A DNA stretch of 64,000 nucleotides from Deinococcus soli (ex Cha et al. 2016) (GCF_001007995.1 NZ_CP011389.1:2123501-2187500), one strand, 5' to 3'; shown: positions 9,668 to 19,685, counted from the stretch's first letter. Made by a program: numbers and translations. The notes: a model not told the origin generated them from the letters alone.

Positions 9668-10753
9668 ATGCCCCTGACGTACCTCAAGCGCATCGCCCAG
9701 ACGCCCGCCCCGACCTTCCACGAGGAGCGGCGCGCGGACCTGATCGCGGGCCTGTGGACGGACCTGGGCTACGCGGTCGAGCGCGACGAGGCCGGCAACG
9801 TCCTGACCCGCCTCACGCCCCCCGGCACCGAGGGCCTCCCGGCTCTGCTGCTCGCCTCGCACCTCGACACCGTGTTCGACGCGGACACCGACGTGACCGT
9901 CCGCGAGGAGGGCGGGCGGCTGGTGGGACCCGGCGTGGGCGACAACAGCGCCAGCCTGGCCGTCATGACCGCGCTGCTGCGCGACCTGCGGGAGCGGCCC
10001 GCCCCGCTGCGCCGCCCGCTGTGGATCGCCGCGAACGTCGGCGAGGAAGGCCTGGGCGACCTGCGCGGCGCCAAGCACCTGCTGCGCGCCCATCGCCCGC
10101 AGCTGGGCGCGTTTCTGGCCGTGGACGGCTACCTGGGTATCGCCGTGACCCGCGCCGTGGGCGTGCGCCGCTACCGCGCCACGTTCATCGGGCCCGGCGG
10201 GCACTCCTGGGGCGATCAGGCGCCCAGCGCCCTGCACGCCCTGGGCCGCGCGATCAGCGCCCTGTACGCCCTGCACCTGCCCGTCAACCCGCGCACCACC
10301 CTGAACGTGGGCGTCGCGACCGGGGGGACCAGCGTGAACTCCATCGCGGGCACCGCCGAACTGCTGCTGGATCTGCGCTCCCTGGACGGCGAGGTGCTGG
10401 GCGATCTGGACCGCCGGGCCGTGGCGGCCCTGCACGCCGCGGCGCGCGAGGCAGGCGTGAAACTGCACCTGGAACGCGTCGGGGACCGCCCGGGCGGTGA
10501 CCTGCGCGGCGAGGCGCTGCTGGACCTGGTGCGCGAGGCCAGCCGTGACGGCCGCATCGACCTGCGCGTGGCGAGCAGCAGCACCGACGCGAACGCCGCC
10601 GTCCCGCACGACCTGCCGGCCCTGGCCGCCGGGGTGTACCGCGGCGGGAACGCGCACCGCACCGACGAGTGGGTGCAGGTCAGCAGCCTCACGCCGGGTC
10701 TGAAGTTCCTGCGGCGTGTGGTCGAGCTGTACCAGCGCCGCCCGGTCCGCTGA
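9668..10753 (+). CDS. M20-family metallopeptidase
   Basis: A 361-aa zinc aminopeptidase/deacylase of the M20 (PepT/ArgE-like) family. Metal ligands are visible in order: ASHLDTVFD (His, with the following catalytic Asp), GPGVGDNS (bridging Asp), GEEGLGD (catalytic Glu then metal Glu) and GNAHRTDEW near the C-terminus (His). The dimerisation domain includes GPGGHSWGD. No signal peptide, so cytoplasmic. The substrate is not predictable. The start is set by homology and by a -10 box directly upstream. Confidence 0.9.
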   Translation: MPLTYLKRIAQTPAPTFHEERRADLIAGLWTDLGYAVERDEAGNVLTRLTPPGTEGLPALLLASHLDTVFDADTDVTVREEGGRLVGPGVGDNSASLAVMTALLRDLRERPAPLRRPLWIAANVGEEGLGDLRGAKHLLRAHRPQLGAFLAVDGYLGIAVTRAVGVRRYRATFIGPGGHSWGDQAPSALHALGRAISALYALHLPVNPRTTLNVGVATGGTSVNSIAGTAELLLDLRSLDGEVLGDLDRRAVAALHAAAREAGVKLHLERVGDRPGGDLRGEALLDLVREASRDGRIDLRVASSSTDANAAVPHDLPALAAGVYRGGNAHRTDEWVQVSSLTPGLKFLRRVVELYQRRPVR

Positions 10754-10918
10754 CGTCCGGGCACTGGGGCGGGACACTCGGGGTGAGACGCTGACCCGCC
10801 GCGCAGCACGCCCCCGGTCGGGGGGGGATTTGGGCGTCCTGGCGGGCGAATCCTGTGACTTCTGTCGCAATCGCCGCCCACCAAATTCCCATGCGTGCGG
10901 CGCACAATACGGGGACCG

Positions 10919-12238
10919 ATGAACGCCCCGTACACCCTGACCGCCCGGCCCTTCCTCCGCGTCGCGCGAGCGGCAGGCCTCACGGCGCTGCTGCTGGGCG
11001 GCAGCCTCGCGCCCGCCCGGGCGCAGGGCGTGGTGTCCCCCGCTCAGGACCTTTTCAACCGCGTCAACCAGCTCATCCAGAACGAATACGGCGGGCTGTC
11101 TGGCGTGGACCGCGCCGCGCTGACCCGCGAGTACCAGACCCGGCTCGACAACGTCTGCGCGCCTGCGCCCGACACCTGCGCCGAGGCGAAGGCCTACCCG
11201 GTCGTGGAGGCCGAACTGACCGCGCTGGGCGACGAGCATTCCTTCTTCCAGACGCCCGAGGACTACCGCGACTTCCGCGCCAGCGTCACGGGCGGCAACC
11301 GGTTGCAGTTCGGCGTGAAGCTGGGCGCGCTGGACGGCCAGAACCGCGTCGTGACCGAGGTCGTGCCCGGCAGCGCCGCCGAGGAGGCCGGGCTGCGGCG
11401 CGGGGACGTGCTGCTCACCATCGACGGGAAGGCGTACACCTACGAGAACCTCCGCGCGGCGCGCGAGAAGGGCCAGACCATCACCCTGGGCGCCGAGCGG
11501 CTGGGGCAACCCCTGGCGCTGACCATCACGGCGCGTGAGAGCAGCACCGTGGACCTGCCGCGCCTGAGCTTCGTGCCCGCCAGTACCGGTCAGGCCGCCG
11601 TGATCCGCATTCCGACCTTCCTGTCGGGCGGCGGGGTCGCGCAGCGCGTGCACGATCTGGTCGGGCAGGCGCAGGCGCGCGGCGCGAGCGGCGTGATCGT
11701 GGACCTGCGCGGCAACACCGGCGGCAGCCTCGCCGAGTGCGACAGCTCGGTCAGTGCGTTCGTGCCGAACCTGACCCGGCTGGCCCGCAGCGCCGATGGC
11801 AACGCCCGCACGGTCGTGAGCCGCGGCACCCGACTGGAAGACGGGCGACTGGCGGGCAGCGTCCGCAACCCGAACCTCTGGAGCGGGCCGATGGCTGTGC
11901 TTGTGGACGAGGGGAGCGCCTCGTGCAGCGAGTTCTTCGCGTTCGAGATCCAGTACGCCCGGCGCGGCCCGGTCCTGGGCGAGCAGACCGCCGGGGTGGG
12001 CAACACCGCCACCCGCGTCTTCCCGGTGGGCGAGGGCGCGCTGCAACTGACCATCCTGAACTACGCCAAACCCGACGGCACCCCCTACCCCGTCAGTGTC
12101 ACCCCGGACGTGGTGCGCGAGCAGAACGAGGCCACCACCCGCGAACTCACGCGTGGCGTGGACAGCCTCCTGAGCGCCGGGGTGGACGCCCTGAGCGGCG
12201 CGCCCACCCTGGGCCTGAACCCCTTCGGGCGGCCCTGA
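10919..12238 (+). CDS. Secreted S41-family (C-terminal processing type) peptidase
   Basis: A 439-aa protein with an N-terminal signal peptide ([15 protein letters not shown] before QGVV). It carries a PDZ domain near residues 115-200 ([23 protein letters not shown]) and an S41 catalytic domain with [10 protein letters not shown] and nucleophile region [11 protein letters not shown]. The usual GEKTFGKG segment that supplies the catalytic lysine in CtpA reads GEQTAGVGN here, so the Ser/Lys dyad is not conserved in the usual place. It may use another base, as some S41 subgroups do, or be inactive. Probably periplasmic or cell-envelope protein turnover. Confidence 0.9.
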   Translation: MNAPYTLTARPFLRVARAAGLTALLLGGSLAPARAQGVVSPAQDLFNRVNQLIQNEYGGLSGVDRAALTREYQTRLDNVCAPAPDTCAEAKAYPVVEAELTALGDEHSFFQTPEDYRDFRASVTGGNRLQFGVKLGALDGQNRVVTEVVPGSAAEEAGLRRGDVLLTIDGKAYTYENLRAAREKGQTITLGAERLGQPLALTITARESSTVDLPRLSFVPASTGQAAVIRIPTFLSGGGVAQRVHDLVGQAQARGASGVIVDLRGNTGGSLAECDSSVSAFVPNLTRLARSADGNARTVVSRGTRLEDGRLAGSVRNPNLWSGPMAVLVDEGSASCSEFFAFEIQYARRGPVLGEQTAGVGNTATRVFPVGEGALQLTILNYAKPDGTPYPVSVTPDVVREQNEATTRELTRGVDSLLSAGVDALSGAPTLGLNPFGRP

Positions 12239-12252
12239 CCCCCGCTCCTCAG

Positions 12253-12281
12253 CGCGGCCCACCGGATGCGGCGGGGCCGCG
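12253..12281 (+). terminator. Probable terminator after the S41 peptidase
   Basis: CGCGGCCC (12253-12260) pairs with GGGCCGCG (12274-12281), followed by TTG. It is placed 15 bases after the stop codon. Confidence 0.5.
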
Positions 12282-12365
12282 TTGCCGCTGCTGCGCAGCC
12301 TGCTGCCCCGCGATGCCGGACGCGCCGCGCGCCCCGGGCCCCGCGCAGGGCCTATCCTCCGGGGC

Positions 12366-13535
12366 ATGAGCGACATCGCAGAACGCTACGTGCGGCTGGC
12401 CCACGCCATCGACGCGCACTCCGAGGGCTTCATCGACGGGTACGGCGGCCCGCAGGACTGGGCCGTTCGGGAGACACGCGACCCGCAGGCGCTGCGGGAC
12501 GAGGCGCAGGCCCTCCTGGCGGACGTGGCGGGCGTGCCCGAACCCGAGCGGCGCGCGTGGCTGGAGGTGCAGGTGCGCGCCATGCACACCATGACCCGCC
12601 TGCTGTCCGGCGAGGCGATCCCCTACGCCGACGAGGTGCGCGGCCTGTACGACATCGAACCTCGCCGCGCCGACCTGGGCACGCTGGACGCCGCACTGGC
12701 CGAACTGGACGCCGTGCTGCCCGGCAGCGGCCCCCTGCCCGCGCGCGAGGAGGCCCTGCGGGCCCGGCTGGCCGTGCCGCGCGGCGAGATCCTGCGGGTG
12801 GCGCAGCCGATCCTGGCCGAACTGCGCGCCCGCGTCACCGAGCGTTTCGGTCTGCCCCAGGGCGAGGACTTCAGCATCGAACTCGTCACCGACAAGCCCT
12901 GGAGCGGGTACAACTGGCCGCTGGGGAACCTGAAGAGCCGCATCGACATCAACACCGACCTCCCGGTGCTGCTGCCCGCCCTGCCCGACCTGATGGCGCA
13001 CGAGGGCTACCCCGGCCACCACACCGAGCACGCCACCAAGGAAGCGCTGCTCGTGCGGGAACGTGGCTGGCACGAGCACGGCATCCAGCTCATCAACGCG
13101 CCGGAATGCGTCGTGTCCGAGGGCATCGCCGTGAACGCCCTGCGCGCCGTGATGACCCGCGAGGAACTGGAGGCGTGGCTGACCGGCGACCTCGCCGCGC
13201 TGGCCGGCGTGGACCCCGAGGACATCCGCACGTTCCTGGCCGCCAGCCACGTCAAGAAGGCGCTGGGGGGCGTGAGCGGCGAGGCCGCCATGCGCCTGCA
13301 CGCCGACGGCGCCCCCGAGGCCGAGGTGCTGGACTTCCTGCGCACCTACGCCCTGGCCAGCGACGCCCGCGCCGCGCAGTCCCTGCGGTTCATCCAGAAC
13401 CCGAACTTCCGCGCGTACATCTTCACGTACTCGGTCGGCGGGGACCTCGTGGGTGCCGAACTCGACCGGGGCGGCGCAGGCGCCTACGCGCGGCTGCTGC
13501 GCGAACCCGTCACGCCCGGCCAGCTGCGCAGCTGA
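12366..13535 (+). CDS. Metallopeptidase-like protein with a HEGYPGHH motif (DUF885-like)
   Basis: A 389-aa cytoplasmic protein. The motif [13 protein letters not shown] (about residues 210-222) resembles the zinc-binding active site of the DUF885 group, with a downstream [10 protein letters not shown] segment that often provides the third ligand. The N-terminal half is helical ([19 protein letters not shown]). No substrate is assigned. The -10 box TATCCT (12353-12358) lies 7 bases before the ATG, indicating a leaderless transcript and supporting this start over an upstream in-frame Met. Confidence 0.8.
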   Translation: MSDIAERYVRLAHAIDAHSEGFIDGYGGPQDWAVRETRDPQALRDEAQALLADVAGVPEPERRAWLEVQVRAMHTMTRLLSGEAIPYADEVRGLYDIEPRRADLGTLDAALAELDAVLPGSGPLPAREEALRARLAVPRGEILRVAQPILAELRARVTERFGLPQGEDFSIELVTDKPWSGYNWPLGNLKSRIDINTDLPVLLPALPDLMAHEGYPGHHTEHATKEALLVRERGWHEHGIQLINAPECVVSEGIAVNALRAVMTREELEAWLTGDLAALAGVDPEDIRTFLAASHVKKALGGVSGEAAMRLHADGAPEAEVLDFLRTYALASDARAAQSLRFIQNPNFRAYIFTYSVGGDLVGAELDRGGAGAYARLLREPVTPGQLRS

Positions 13536-13544
13536 ACGCCAGCA

Positions 13545-13582
13545 GCGGGGGGAGGGGAGACCGGCGCCTCACCCTCCCCCGC
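13545..13582. terminator. Bidirectional terminator between convergent genes
   Basis: GCGGGGGGAGGG and CCCTCCCCCGC form an 11-bp stem with one bulged G. It sits between the stops of the DUF885-like gene (plus) and the aldo/keto reductase (minus). Confidence 0.7.
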
Positions 13583-13592
13583 CCCGTGCAGA

Positions 13593-14537
13593 TCAGCGCT
13601 TGAGGATGCGCTCGATCTGCTCCACGGCGTCGCTGCTCAGGCGCACGCCCGCCGCCTTGACGGTGTCCTCAATCTGCTGAACCTTTGTGGCGCCCGTGAT
13701 GACGCTGCTCACGCCCTTCTGGCGCAGGATCCAGGCCAGGGCCAGCTGCGCGCGGGTGATGCCCAAGTCGTCCGCAACCTGTTTCAGGTCGCGCACCTTC
13801 TGGATGTTCTCCTCCGTCAGGAAGTTCTTGCCCCAGTTCTCCTTCTCGGTCAGGCGCGCGCCCTCGGGCTTGCCCGCGTCGTACTTGCCGGTCAGCAGGC
13901 CCATCGCCAGGGGGCTCCAGACGACCAGGCCCACGCCCGCCTCCTCGGTGTAGGGGAGGATCTCGCCCTCGACGCGGTCGCGGCGGATCATGGAGTACTC
14001 GGGCTGCTCGGTGACGGGCGCGTGCAGGCCGTTGGCCCGCGCGAACTCGACCGCCTGCGCGATACGCGCCGCGGGCCACATGCTCGTGCCCCAGTACAGC
14101 GCCTTGCCGTCACGGATGACCTGATCGAAGGCCATGACGATCTCCTCCATGGGCACGTCCGGGTCGTAGCGGTGCGCGAAGTAGATGTCGAGGTGATCGG
14201 TGCCCAGTCGCTTCAGGCTCCCGTCGATGCTGTGCAGGATGTGCTTGCGGCTCAGGCCACGGTCGTTCACGTCGTCACTCATGGGCCAGTAGACCTTCGA
14301 GCTGATGACCAGCGTGTGACGGGGGAACTCCTTGAGGGCGGCGCCCATGAGTTCCTCGCTGCGGCCCTTGGCGTAGATGTCGGCCTGATCGAAGAAGTTC
14401 ACGCCGCCCTCGTACGCGGCGGTGACGATCTCGCGCACCATCGCCGAGGCGTCCTGGTTGATGCCGTAGGTTTCCCAGCCGCCCAGGGCGACTTCACTGA
14501 CCTTCAGACCACTCCTGCCGAGGTTCCGGTATTCCAT
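13593..14537 (-). CDS. Aldo/keto reductase (Kv-beta-like subgroup)
   Basis: A 314-aa NADPH-dependent oxidoreductase with a TIM-barrel fold. It opens MEYRNLGRSGLKVSEVALGG, carries the catalytic region FFDQADIYAKGRSEELMG (Asp and Tyr), the Lys strand VISSKVYW and the His strand DIYFAHRYDP. The C-terminal nucleotide-binding part VSSVITGATKVQQIED matches the KCNAB-like group. TAAAGT lies 7 bases upstream of ATG 14537, suggesting a leaderless start; a GTG three codons upstream (14546) is possible but would overlap the -10 box. Physiological substrate unknown, probably aldehydes. Confidence 0.92.
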   Translation of the reverse strand: MEYRNLGRSGLKVSEVALGGWETYGINQDASAMVREIVTAAYEGGVNFFDQADIYAKGRSEELMGAALKEFPRHTLVISSKVYWPMSDDVNDRGLSRKHILHSIDGSLKRLGTDHLDIYFAHRYDPDVPMEEIVMAFDQVIRDGKALYWGTSMWPAARIAQAVEFARANGLHAPVTEQPEYSMIRRDRVEGEILPYTEEAGVGLVVWSPLAMGLLTGKYDAGKPEGARLTEKENWGKNFLTEENIQKVRDLKQVADDLGITRAQLALAWILRQKGVSSVITGATKVQQIEDTVKAAGVRLSSDAVEQIERILKR

Positions 14538-14626
14538 GCGCGACACTTTATCTCTTAAAGCATTCGCAGCACGTCAGATGGAGACTGGATAAAGAAAGCC
14601 TCATCACCATCCCCCGCACCTGTGGA

Positions 14627-15187
14627 TCAGCGCCGCACCCGGTAAGAGTCCTGCACCAGCCCAGACCCGAACGCCTGCGTGCCCTGGTGGACCCACCACA
14701 CGTCCCCGCCCAGCGGACCGAACAGAGGGATCCCCTCGCCCAGCAGCACCGGCACGCGCGTCACGGTCAGCTCATCCAGCAGTCCCGCCCGCAGGAACGC
14801 CTGCACGGTCCGCCCGCCGTCCACGTACACGCCCCCCACGCCCTGCTCGCGCAGGTCCGCCGCCAGGACCTCCACCGGCCCCGGGTGGACCTCGACCCCC
14901 TCGCGCCGCAGGTCCTCCGGGATGTCCGCCGCCGTCAGGGTGCGGCTCAACACCACCAGCCGCTTACCCGCGTACGGCCACGGCCGGAACGCCCGCACCG
15001 CCCCGAAGGTCGCGCGGCCCATCACGACCACCTCCACGCCCGCCATGAACGCCCCGAAGCCGTGATCCTCACCCGACGGGGCGGGCACCCCGTCCGGCGT
15101 GGCGCCCGGCAGCCAGTCCAGCCGCCCGTCGGGCCGCGCGATGAACCCGTCCAGACTGGTCGCGATGAACACCCGGAAGGTCGTCAT
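14627..15187 (-). CDS. Dihydrofolate reductase/RibD C-terminal-like reductase
   Basis: A 186-aa protein of the RibD-C/DHFR-like fold: it opens FRVFIATSLDGFIARPDGR and carries VVMGRATFGAV, KRLVVLSRTL and GVYVDGGRTVQAFL, which form the NADPH-binding sheet. It lacks a deaminase domain and stands alone, so it is not the riboflavin enzyme itself; this group (YyaP/YwjB-like) has no firm physiological reaction. A TAGGCT -10 box lies 6 bases before the ATG. Confidence 0.88.
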   Translation of the reverse strand: MTTFRVFIATSLDGFIARPDGRLDWLPGATPDGVPAPSGEDHGFGAFMAGVEVVVMGRATFGAVRAFRPWPYAGKRLVVLSRTLTAADIPEDLRREGVEVHPGPVEVLAADLREQGVGGVYVDGGRTVQAFLRAGLLDELTVTRVPVLLGEGIPLFGPLGGDVWWVHQGTQAFGSGLVQDSYRVRR

Positions 15188-15262
15188 GCCCCCAGCCTAC
15201 CCGGCCCCCGCCCGGTTGCCCATCCGCTAGGTTGCCCATCCGTCATGCGGCTCAGACGGCGG

Positions 15263-16330
15263 TCAGATCTGCCCGTCCAGCCGGTCGCGGTACACCACGT
15301 ACGCCACGCCCAGCGTCGTCAGGGTGGCGACCAGACTGCTCAGGCCGTAGCTGATCAGCGGCAGCGTGATGCCCGTCAGCGGCAGCACGCTCAGGGCCGC
15401 GCCGATGTTCTCGATCACCTGAAAGCCGATCTGCCCCAGGATCCCCGCGAACAGCACCTGATCCTGCAACCTCGGCGACTGCGCCGCCATGCCCGCCAGC
15501 CCCCAGAACAGCGCCCCGTACAGCGCCAGCACCCCCAGCGCCCCGACCAGTCCCTGCTCCTCCGCCCAGGTGCTGAACGCGAAATCCGTGTGCGCCTCGG
15601 GCAGGAACCCGTTGTGCGACTGACTGCCCTGCTTGTACCCCTTGCCCTCCACGCCGCCCGACCCGACCGCGATGATGCTCTGGATCACCTGATACCCCGC
15701 CCCGCGCGGATCCTGGTACGGATTCACGAAGATCGTCAGGCGCTTCTGCTGGTACGGTTCCAGGTGCGGGAACAGCACGGTCGGGACCGTCACGCCGACC
15801 GCCAGGACCGCCAGCGCCGCGTGCCACCACGGGATGCGCGCCGCGAGCAGCATCACGCCGAACATGACGCTCAGGACCATCGCGCCGCCGAAGTCGTTCA
15901 CGACGACCAGTCCCACCGCCGGGAGGAACACCGCCAGCGCCCGCGCGTACGTCGGCAGTCCCTTGAAACCGCCGCGCAGCACGAGGGCCAGCATCAGGAT
16001 CAACGCCAGTTTCGTGATCTCCAGCGGCTGGAACTGCAGCGGCCCCAGCATGATCCAGTTCTTCTGCCCGTTCACTTCCTTGCCGATCACCAAGGTACTC
16101 GCCTGCAGCAGCAGCGCCAGCCCGAACAGATGCGGCGCGAAGCGGTAGATCCGGTCGCGGCCCGCCCACCACAGCACGCCCAGCGGCACGGCCGCCAGCA
16201 GCACGCCCAGCACCTGCTTCACGAAGATGCCCTCCGAGGCGCGCGGCGACAGCGCCGCCGTGCTGACCGTCAGCAGGCCCGCTGCCAGCAGCAGGGCGAT
16301 GATCACGGGAAAACGCAGGTCGTACTTCAC
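15263..16330 (-). CDS. rodA: RodA-type SEDS peptidoglycan glycosyltransferase
   Basis: A 355-aa integral membrane protein of the FtsW/RodA/SpoVE family with about ten membrane segments. Family motifs visible: GKEVNGQKNWIMLGPLQFQP, the loop GAGYQVIQSIIAVGSGG, LPEAHTDFAFSTWAEEQG and the C-terminal GITLPLISYGLSSL. It polymerises lipid II during elongation with a partner PBP2, which is not in the window. The start codon is GTG with CGGAG upstream. It follows minD and minE on the same strand, grouping cell shape with division-site selection. Confidence 0.93.
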   Translation of the reverse strand: MKYDLRFPVIIALLLAAGLLTVSTAALSPRASEGIFVKQVLGVLLAAVPLGVLWWAGRDRIYRFAPHLFGLALLLQASTLVIGKEVNGQKNWIMLGPLQFQPLEITKLALILMLALVLRGGFKGLPTYARALAVFLPAVGLVVVNDFGGAMVLSVMFGVMLLAARIPWWHAALAVLAVGVTVPTVLFPHLEPYQQKRLTIFVNPYQDPRGAGYQVIQSIIAVGSGGVEGKGYKQGSQSHNGFLPEAHTDFAFSTWAEEQGLVGALGVLALYGALFWGLAGMAAQSPRLQDQVLFAGILGQIGFQVIENIGAALSVLPLTGITLPLISYGLSSLVATLTTLGVAYVVYRDRLDGQI

Positions 16331-16525
16331 GGGGCACTCCGGGCGGGGCAGGTCACGCCCCCAGCGTAGGGCCCGGCGACCAGAAAATCCTAAGAGCCGC
16401 TGGCCCGACTCTCATCCAGTGATCCCCGGCGGCAGCGCGGGCTGCTTCCCGTCCCCCCGGAACCCGGCAGAAGAGGGAGCGCCAGGCTCAGCCCCCGGCG
16501 CCCCTCCGAACCTGCAGGTCCGCGG

Positions 16526-16777
16526 TCAGCGGGTGCGGCCACCCGTCGGCGGCTCGTCCAGCGGGATGTTCGCCATCAGCACGACCATGTCGCCGCGCTG
16601 CTCGATCTCCACGCTGCTGTTCCCCGCCGGGAAGTAGCGCCGCACGACCTCCAGCAGGTCGTTGCGCAGCGCGTCCACCTTGCCGGGCGGAATCTGCGCC
16701 CGGTCGTACGCCAGCACCAGCTCCAGGCGGTCCTTGAGCGTCTCCTTGCTGCGGCCCCGCTTCATCCAGGAAAACAC
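16526..16777 (-). CDS. minE: Cell division topological specificity factor MinE
   Basis: An 83-aa protein, typical size. The N-terminal MFSWMKRGRSKETLKDRLEL includes the amphipathic membrane/MinD contact helix, followed by LVLAYDRAQIPPGK and DLLEVVRRYF of the topological domain. The start is GTG, one base after the minD stop (TGACGTG), so the pair is coupled. It stimulates MinD ATPase and sweeps MinCD from midcell. Confidence 0.92.
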   Translation of the reverse strand: MFSWMKRGRSKETLKDRLELVLAYDRAQIPPGKVDALRNDLLEVVRRYFPAGNSSVEIEQRGDMVVLMANIPLDEPPTGGRTR

Positions 16778-16778
16778 G

Positions 16779-17579
16779 TCACGCCCCCCCGAACAGGCGG
16801 CGCAGCGCCGCCAGGAAACCCCGGTCCTCCTCGAACTTCGGGTACGGCACGTCCTCGCCCTTCAGGCGCCGCGCGGTCGCCATGAACGCCTCCCCGGCCT
16901 TCGTCTTGCCCAGCACCGCCGGTTCGCCAACGTTCGTGCTCACGATGATCCCCTCGTCCTCCGGGATGATCCCGATCGGTTTCACGCCCAGGATGTCGAG
17001 GATGTCCGCCTCGGAGAGCATGTTGCCGCTCGCGACCATCTTCGGGCGCAGGCGGTTGATCACCAGCCGGATCTCATTGACCTGCTGCGCCTCCAGCAGC
17101 CCGATGATGCGGTCGGCGTCACGCACGCTGGACACCTCGGGGTTCACCACGACCAGCGCGCCCTCAGCCGGCGCGGCGGCCGTGCGGAACCCCGACTCGA
17201 TTCCCGCCGGGGAGTCGATCAGGATGCGCGTGAAGCCCTCCTGCTCCACCAGATCCCGCACGACGCCCCGGAACACCTCGGGGTCCAGCGCGTCCTTGTC
17301 GCGCGTCTGCGAGGCGGGCAGCAGGTACAGGTTCTCCACGCGCTTGTCGCGGATCAGCGCCTGACTCATGCGGCACTTGCCTTCCAGAACGTCCACGAGG
17401 TCGAACACCACGCGGGACTCCAGGCCCATCACCACGTCGAGGTTGCGCAGACCCACGTCCACGTCGATGACGGCGACCTTCTCGCCGAGTTTCGCGAGGG
17501 CCGCACCGATATTCGCGGTGGTCGTGGTTTTGCCCACGCCCCCCTTCCCGGACGTGACGACAATCACCTTGGCATTCAT
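16779..17579 (-). CDS. minD: Septum site-determining ATPase MinD
   Basis: A 266-aa ParA-type ATPase. The deviant Walker A SGKGGVGKTTT holds signature Lys12 and catalytic Lys17. VIDVDVGLRNLD and ILIDSPAGIESGF are the switch regions, and the C-terminus FLAALRRLFGG is an amphipathic membrane-targeting helix. A TACACT -10 box lies 8 bases upstream of the ATG; the longer in-frame upstream extension was rejected. MinC, the division inhibitor it should recruit, is not encoded beside it. Confidence 0.96.
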   Translation of the reverse strand: MNAKVIVVTSGKGGVGKTTTTANIGAALAKLGEKVAVIDVDVGLRNLDVVMGLESRVVFDLVDVLEGKCRMSQALIRDKRVENLYLLPASQTRDKDALDPEVFRGVVRDLVEQEGFTRILIDSPAGIESGFRTAAAPAEGALVVVNPEVSSVRDADRIIGLLEAQQVNEIRLVINRLRPKMVASGNMLSEADILDILGVKPIGIIPEDEGIIVSTNVGEPAVLGKTKAGEAFMATARRLKGEDVPYPKFEEDRGFLAALRRLFGGA

Positions 17580-17831
17580 GTCCCGGCAGTGTAGCGCGAG
17601 TGCATGAGGGGGTGTGGGATGACCTGCGCAGACGCGCCGGGCGGGTGGTGGCGCCACGGAAAGGTGCAGCCGCCTGATGGGGTCATGGCCCACCACGATC
17701 TGAATTGAATGTCAAGTCAGTTCGGGATGCACCCGGATGGGGGAGGGCGCTACGATCCGGCCAGGTCACCGCGTGAGCGTGCCATGCACGTTCCATGAAG
17801 ACCCAGACCTGCACGCACCGGAGGCACCATC

Positions 17832-19685
17832 ATGAAACGAGCGGCCCTCGCCCTGCTGACCCTGACGACCACCCTCGTCGCCTGCAAACCCCCCCAGACG
17901 CCCGAAGCGGACGCCCTGAAGCCCTTCACCGGCCAGAAGCTGAACTGGACCACCTGCGACCCCACCATCCTGGGCAGCGACGACACGGATCTGTTCGGGG
18001 CGCTCGGCACCCGCCTGAGCTGCGCCGACCTGAGCGTCCCCCTGGACTGGAGCAACCCCGGCGCCGGGAAGGCCAGCGTGTCCCTGATCCGCTACGCCGC
18101 CGCCGACAGCAAGAAACGCCAGGGCTCGATCTTCTTCAATCCCGGCGGCCCCGGCGGCGACGGCCTGCCCTTCGCGCCCCTGTTCGGTTTCTACTGGGAA
18201 AACGGCGTCATCGACACGCCCGCCGCCGAGAACCTGAACGCCATGACCCAGCAGTTCGACCTGATCGGCTTCTCCCCGCGCGGCGTGGGCGCCAGCACCC
18301 GCCTGAACTGCGGCACGAACGAACTGAGCGCCCCCATCCGCCCGCCCGCCACGGACCGCAGCGAGGCGAACATCCAGGCCATGATCCGTGAGGGGAAACT
18401 GACCGCCCTGGCCTGCCAGAAAAACCCCATCACGCCCTTCGTGAACACCGACGCGACCGCCCGCGACCTGAACCTCGCGCGGCAGCTCATGGGCGACCAG
18501 AAACTGAACTACATCGGGTACTCGTACGGCACGTGGCTGGGCTCCTGGTACGCCAAGCTGTTCCCCGAACACACCGGCCGCATGCTGCTCGACGGGAACA
18601 CGTCCTTCAACGCGCCCTTCGAGGAAACCTTCGGCTTCCAGCCCATGGCCTTCGAACGGGACTTCCGTGACGCGGTCGCCCCGTACCTGGCGCGGCAGAA
18701 CGCGTACTTCGGGCTGGGCGCGACCGGCAGTGACGTGTACGCCACGCAGAACGGCCTGGAAGAGAACCTGCGCTTCATCACCAGCCGCTACATCGCGCAG
18801 TTCATGTACGGCCGCGACAACCTGCCCCTGATCGGCGTCGTCCTGAAACCCGCCGCCGTGCTCAGCGGCCTGATCAGGACCAACCCCGCCGCCACGACCG
18901 ACGAACTGGGCGCCCTGGCCCTGAAGCAGACGTACTTCCCGGACGCCGAGACCAACGACCTGGCCCGGCAGCTGGCGCTGATGTTCCTCCAGATCCGCGA
19001 GGACGTGCGTAACCCCGCGCCGAGCCCCATTGAGCTGGACGCGTCCTCCTCGGTGTTCACGGCCGTGACCTGCAACGACACCGCCTGGACCACCGACCTG
19101 ACCGCCGCCCGCGCCCGCGACGAGCAGGACGCCAGGTCGTACCCGCTGCTCGGCGGGGCCTCGGTCGCCAACGCCTGCCACCAGTGGAAGGGCGGCCCCA
19201 GCGTCAAGCAGCCCGCCATTCCCGCGAACATGCCGCCCGTCCTGATGCTCCAGAACGAACTCGATCCCGCCACCGCGCAGGAAGGCGCCCTGAAGGCCCT
19301 GAACAGCACGCCGGGCGCGAAGATGATCTTCATTGACGACGAGCCGCAGCACGCCGCGTTCCCGTACGGCACCGCCTGCGTGGACACGCCCATCACCGAG
19401 TACTTCCTGACCGGCAAGATGCCCACCGACAAGCTGAGCACCTGCGCGGCCCTGCCGCTGCCCGGCGAGAAGACCGTCGTGCCCGTCAAGACGCTGAACG
19501 TGCAGAGCGGCGCGCTGTGCTTCGCGCAGCCCATCCTGCGCAGCCTCTCGCTGCGTGAGCAGCGGCTGAGCTACGCCAAGCTGGAGATGCGCCGCATCAT
19601 CGACCGCACCGCCCAGGGCCTGCTGGCGGGCCGCACGCTCCGCCCGGACCTGAACGGTCAGCTGACCGTCCGCGACTGCCAGTAA
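17832..19685 (+). CDS. Lipoprotein alpha/beta hydrolase, tripeptidyl-aminopeptidase (S33) type
   Basis: A 617-aa protein. The N-terminus MKRAALALLTLTTTLVACKP is a lipoprotein signal with lipobox LVAC, so it is an exported, membrane-anchored enzyme. The oxyanion-type FFNPGGPGGDGL is followed by the nucleophile elbow IGYSYGTW (Ser), the acid in LQNELDPATA and His in DDEPQHAAFPYG, the order seen in SlpD/TAP-like S33 peptidases. It probably cleaves N-terminal peptides or esters outside the cell. A Shine-Dalgarno GGAGGC precedes the ATG. Confidence 0.88.
   Translation: MKRAALALLTLTTTLVACKPPQTPEADALKPFTGQKLNWTTCDPTILGSDDTDLFGALGTRLSCADLSVPLDWSNPGAGKASVSLIRYAAADSKKRQGSIFFNPGGPGGDGLPFAPLFGFYWENGVIDTPAAENLNAMTQQFDLIGFSPRGVGASTRLNCGTNELSAPIRPPATDRSEANIQAMIREGKLTALACQKNPITPFVNTDATARDLNLARQLMGDQKLNYIGYSYGTWLGSWYAKLFPEHTGRMLLDGNTSFNAPFEETFGFQPMAFERDFRDAVAPYLARQNAYFGLGATGSDVYATQNGLEENLRFITSRYIAQFMYGRDNLPLIGVVLKPAAVLSGLIRTNPAATTDELGALALKQTYFPDAETNDLARQLALMFLQIREDVRNPAPSPIELDASSSVFTAVTCNDTAWTTDLTAARARDEQDARSYPLLGGASVANACHQWKGGPSVKQPAIPANMPPVLMLQNELDPATAQEGALKALNSTPGAKMIFIDDEPQHAAFPYGTACVDTPITEYFLTGKMPTDKLSTCAALPLPGEKTVVPVKTLNVQSGALCFAQPILRSLSLREQRLSYAKLEMRRIIDRTAQGLLAGRTLRPDLNGQLTVRDCQ

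Noticed and set aside
9464..12376. A 970-codon minus-strand open frame
   Set aside because: It runs antisense across the M20, S41 and EF-hand genes, all with clear motifs on the plus strand; composition is low-complexity.
14541..14546. GTG start at 14546 for the aldo/keto reductase
   Set aside because: It would overlap the -10 box TAAAGT; the ATG at 14537 begins the conserved MEYRNLG sequence.
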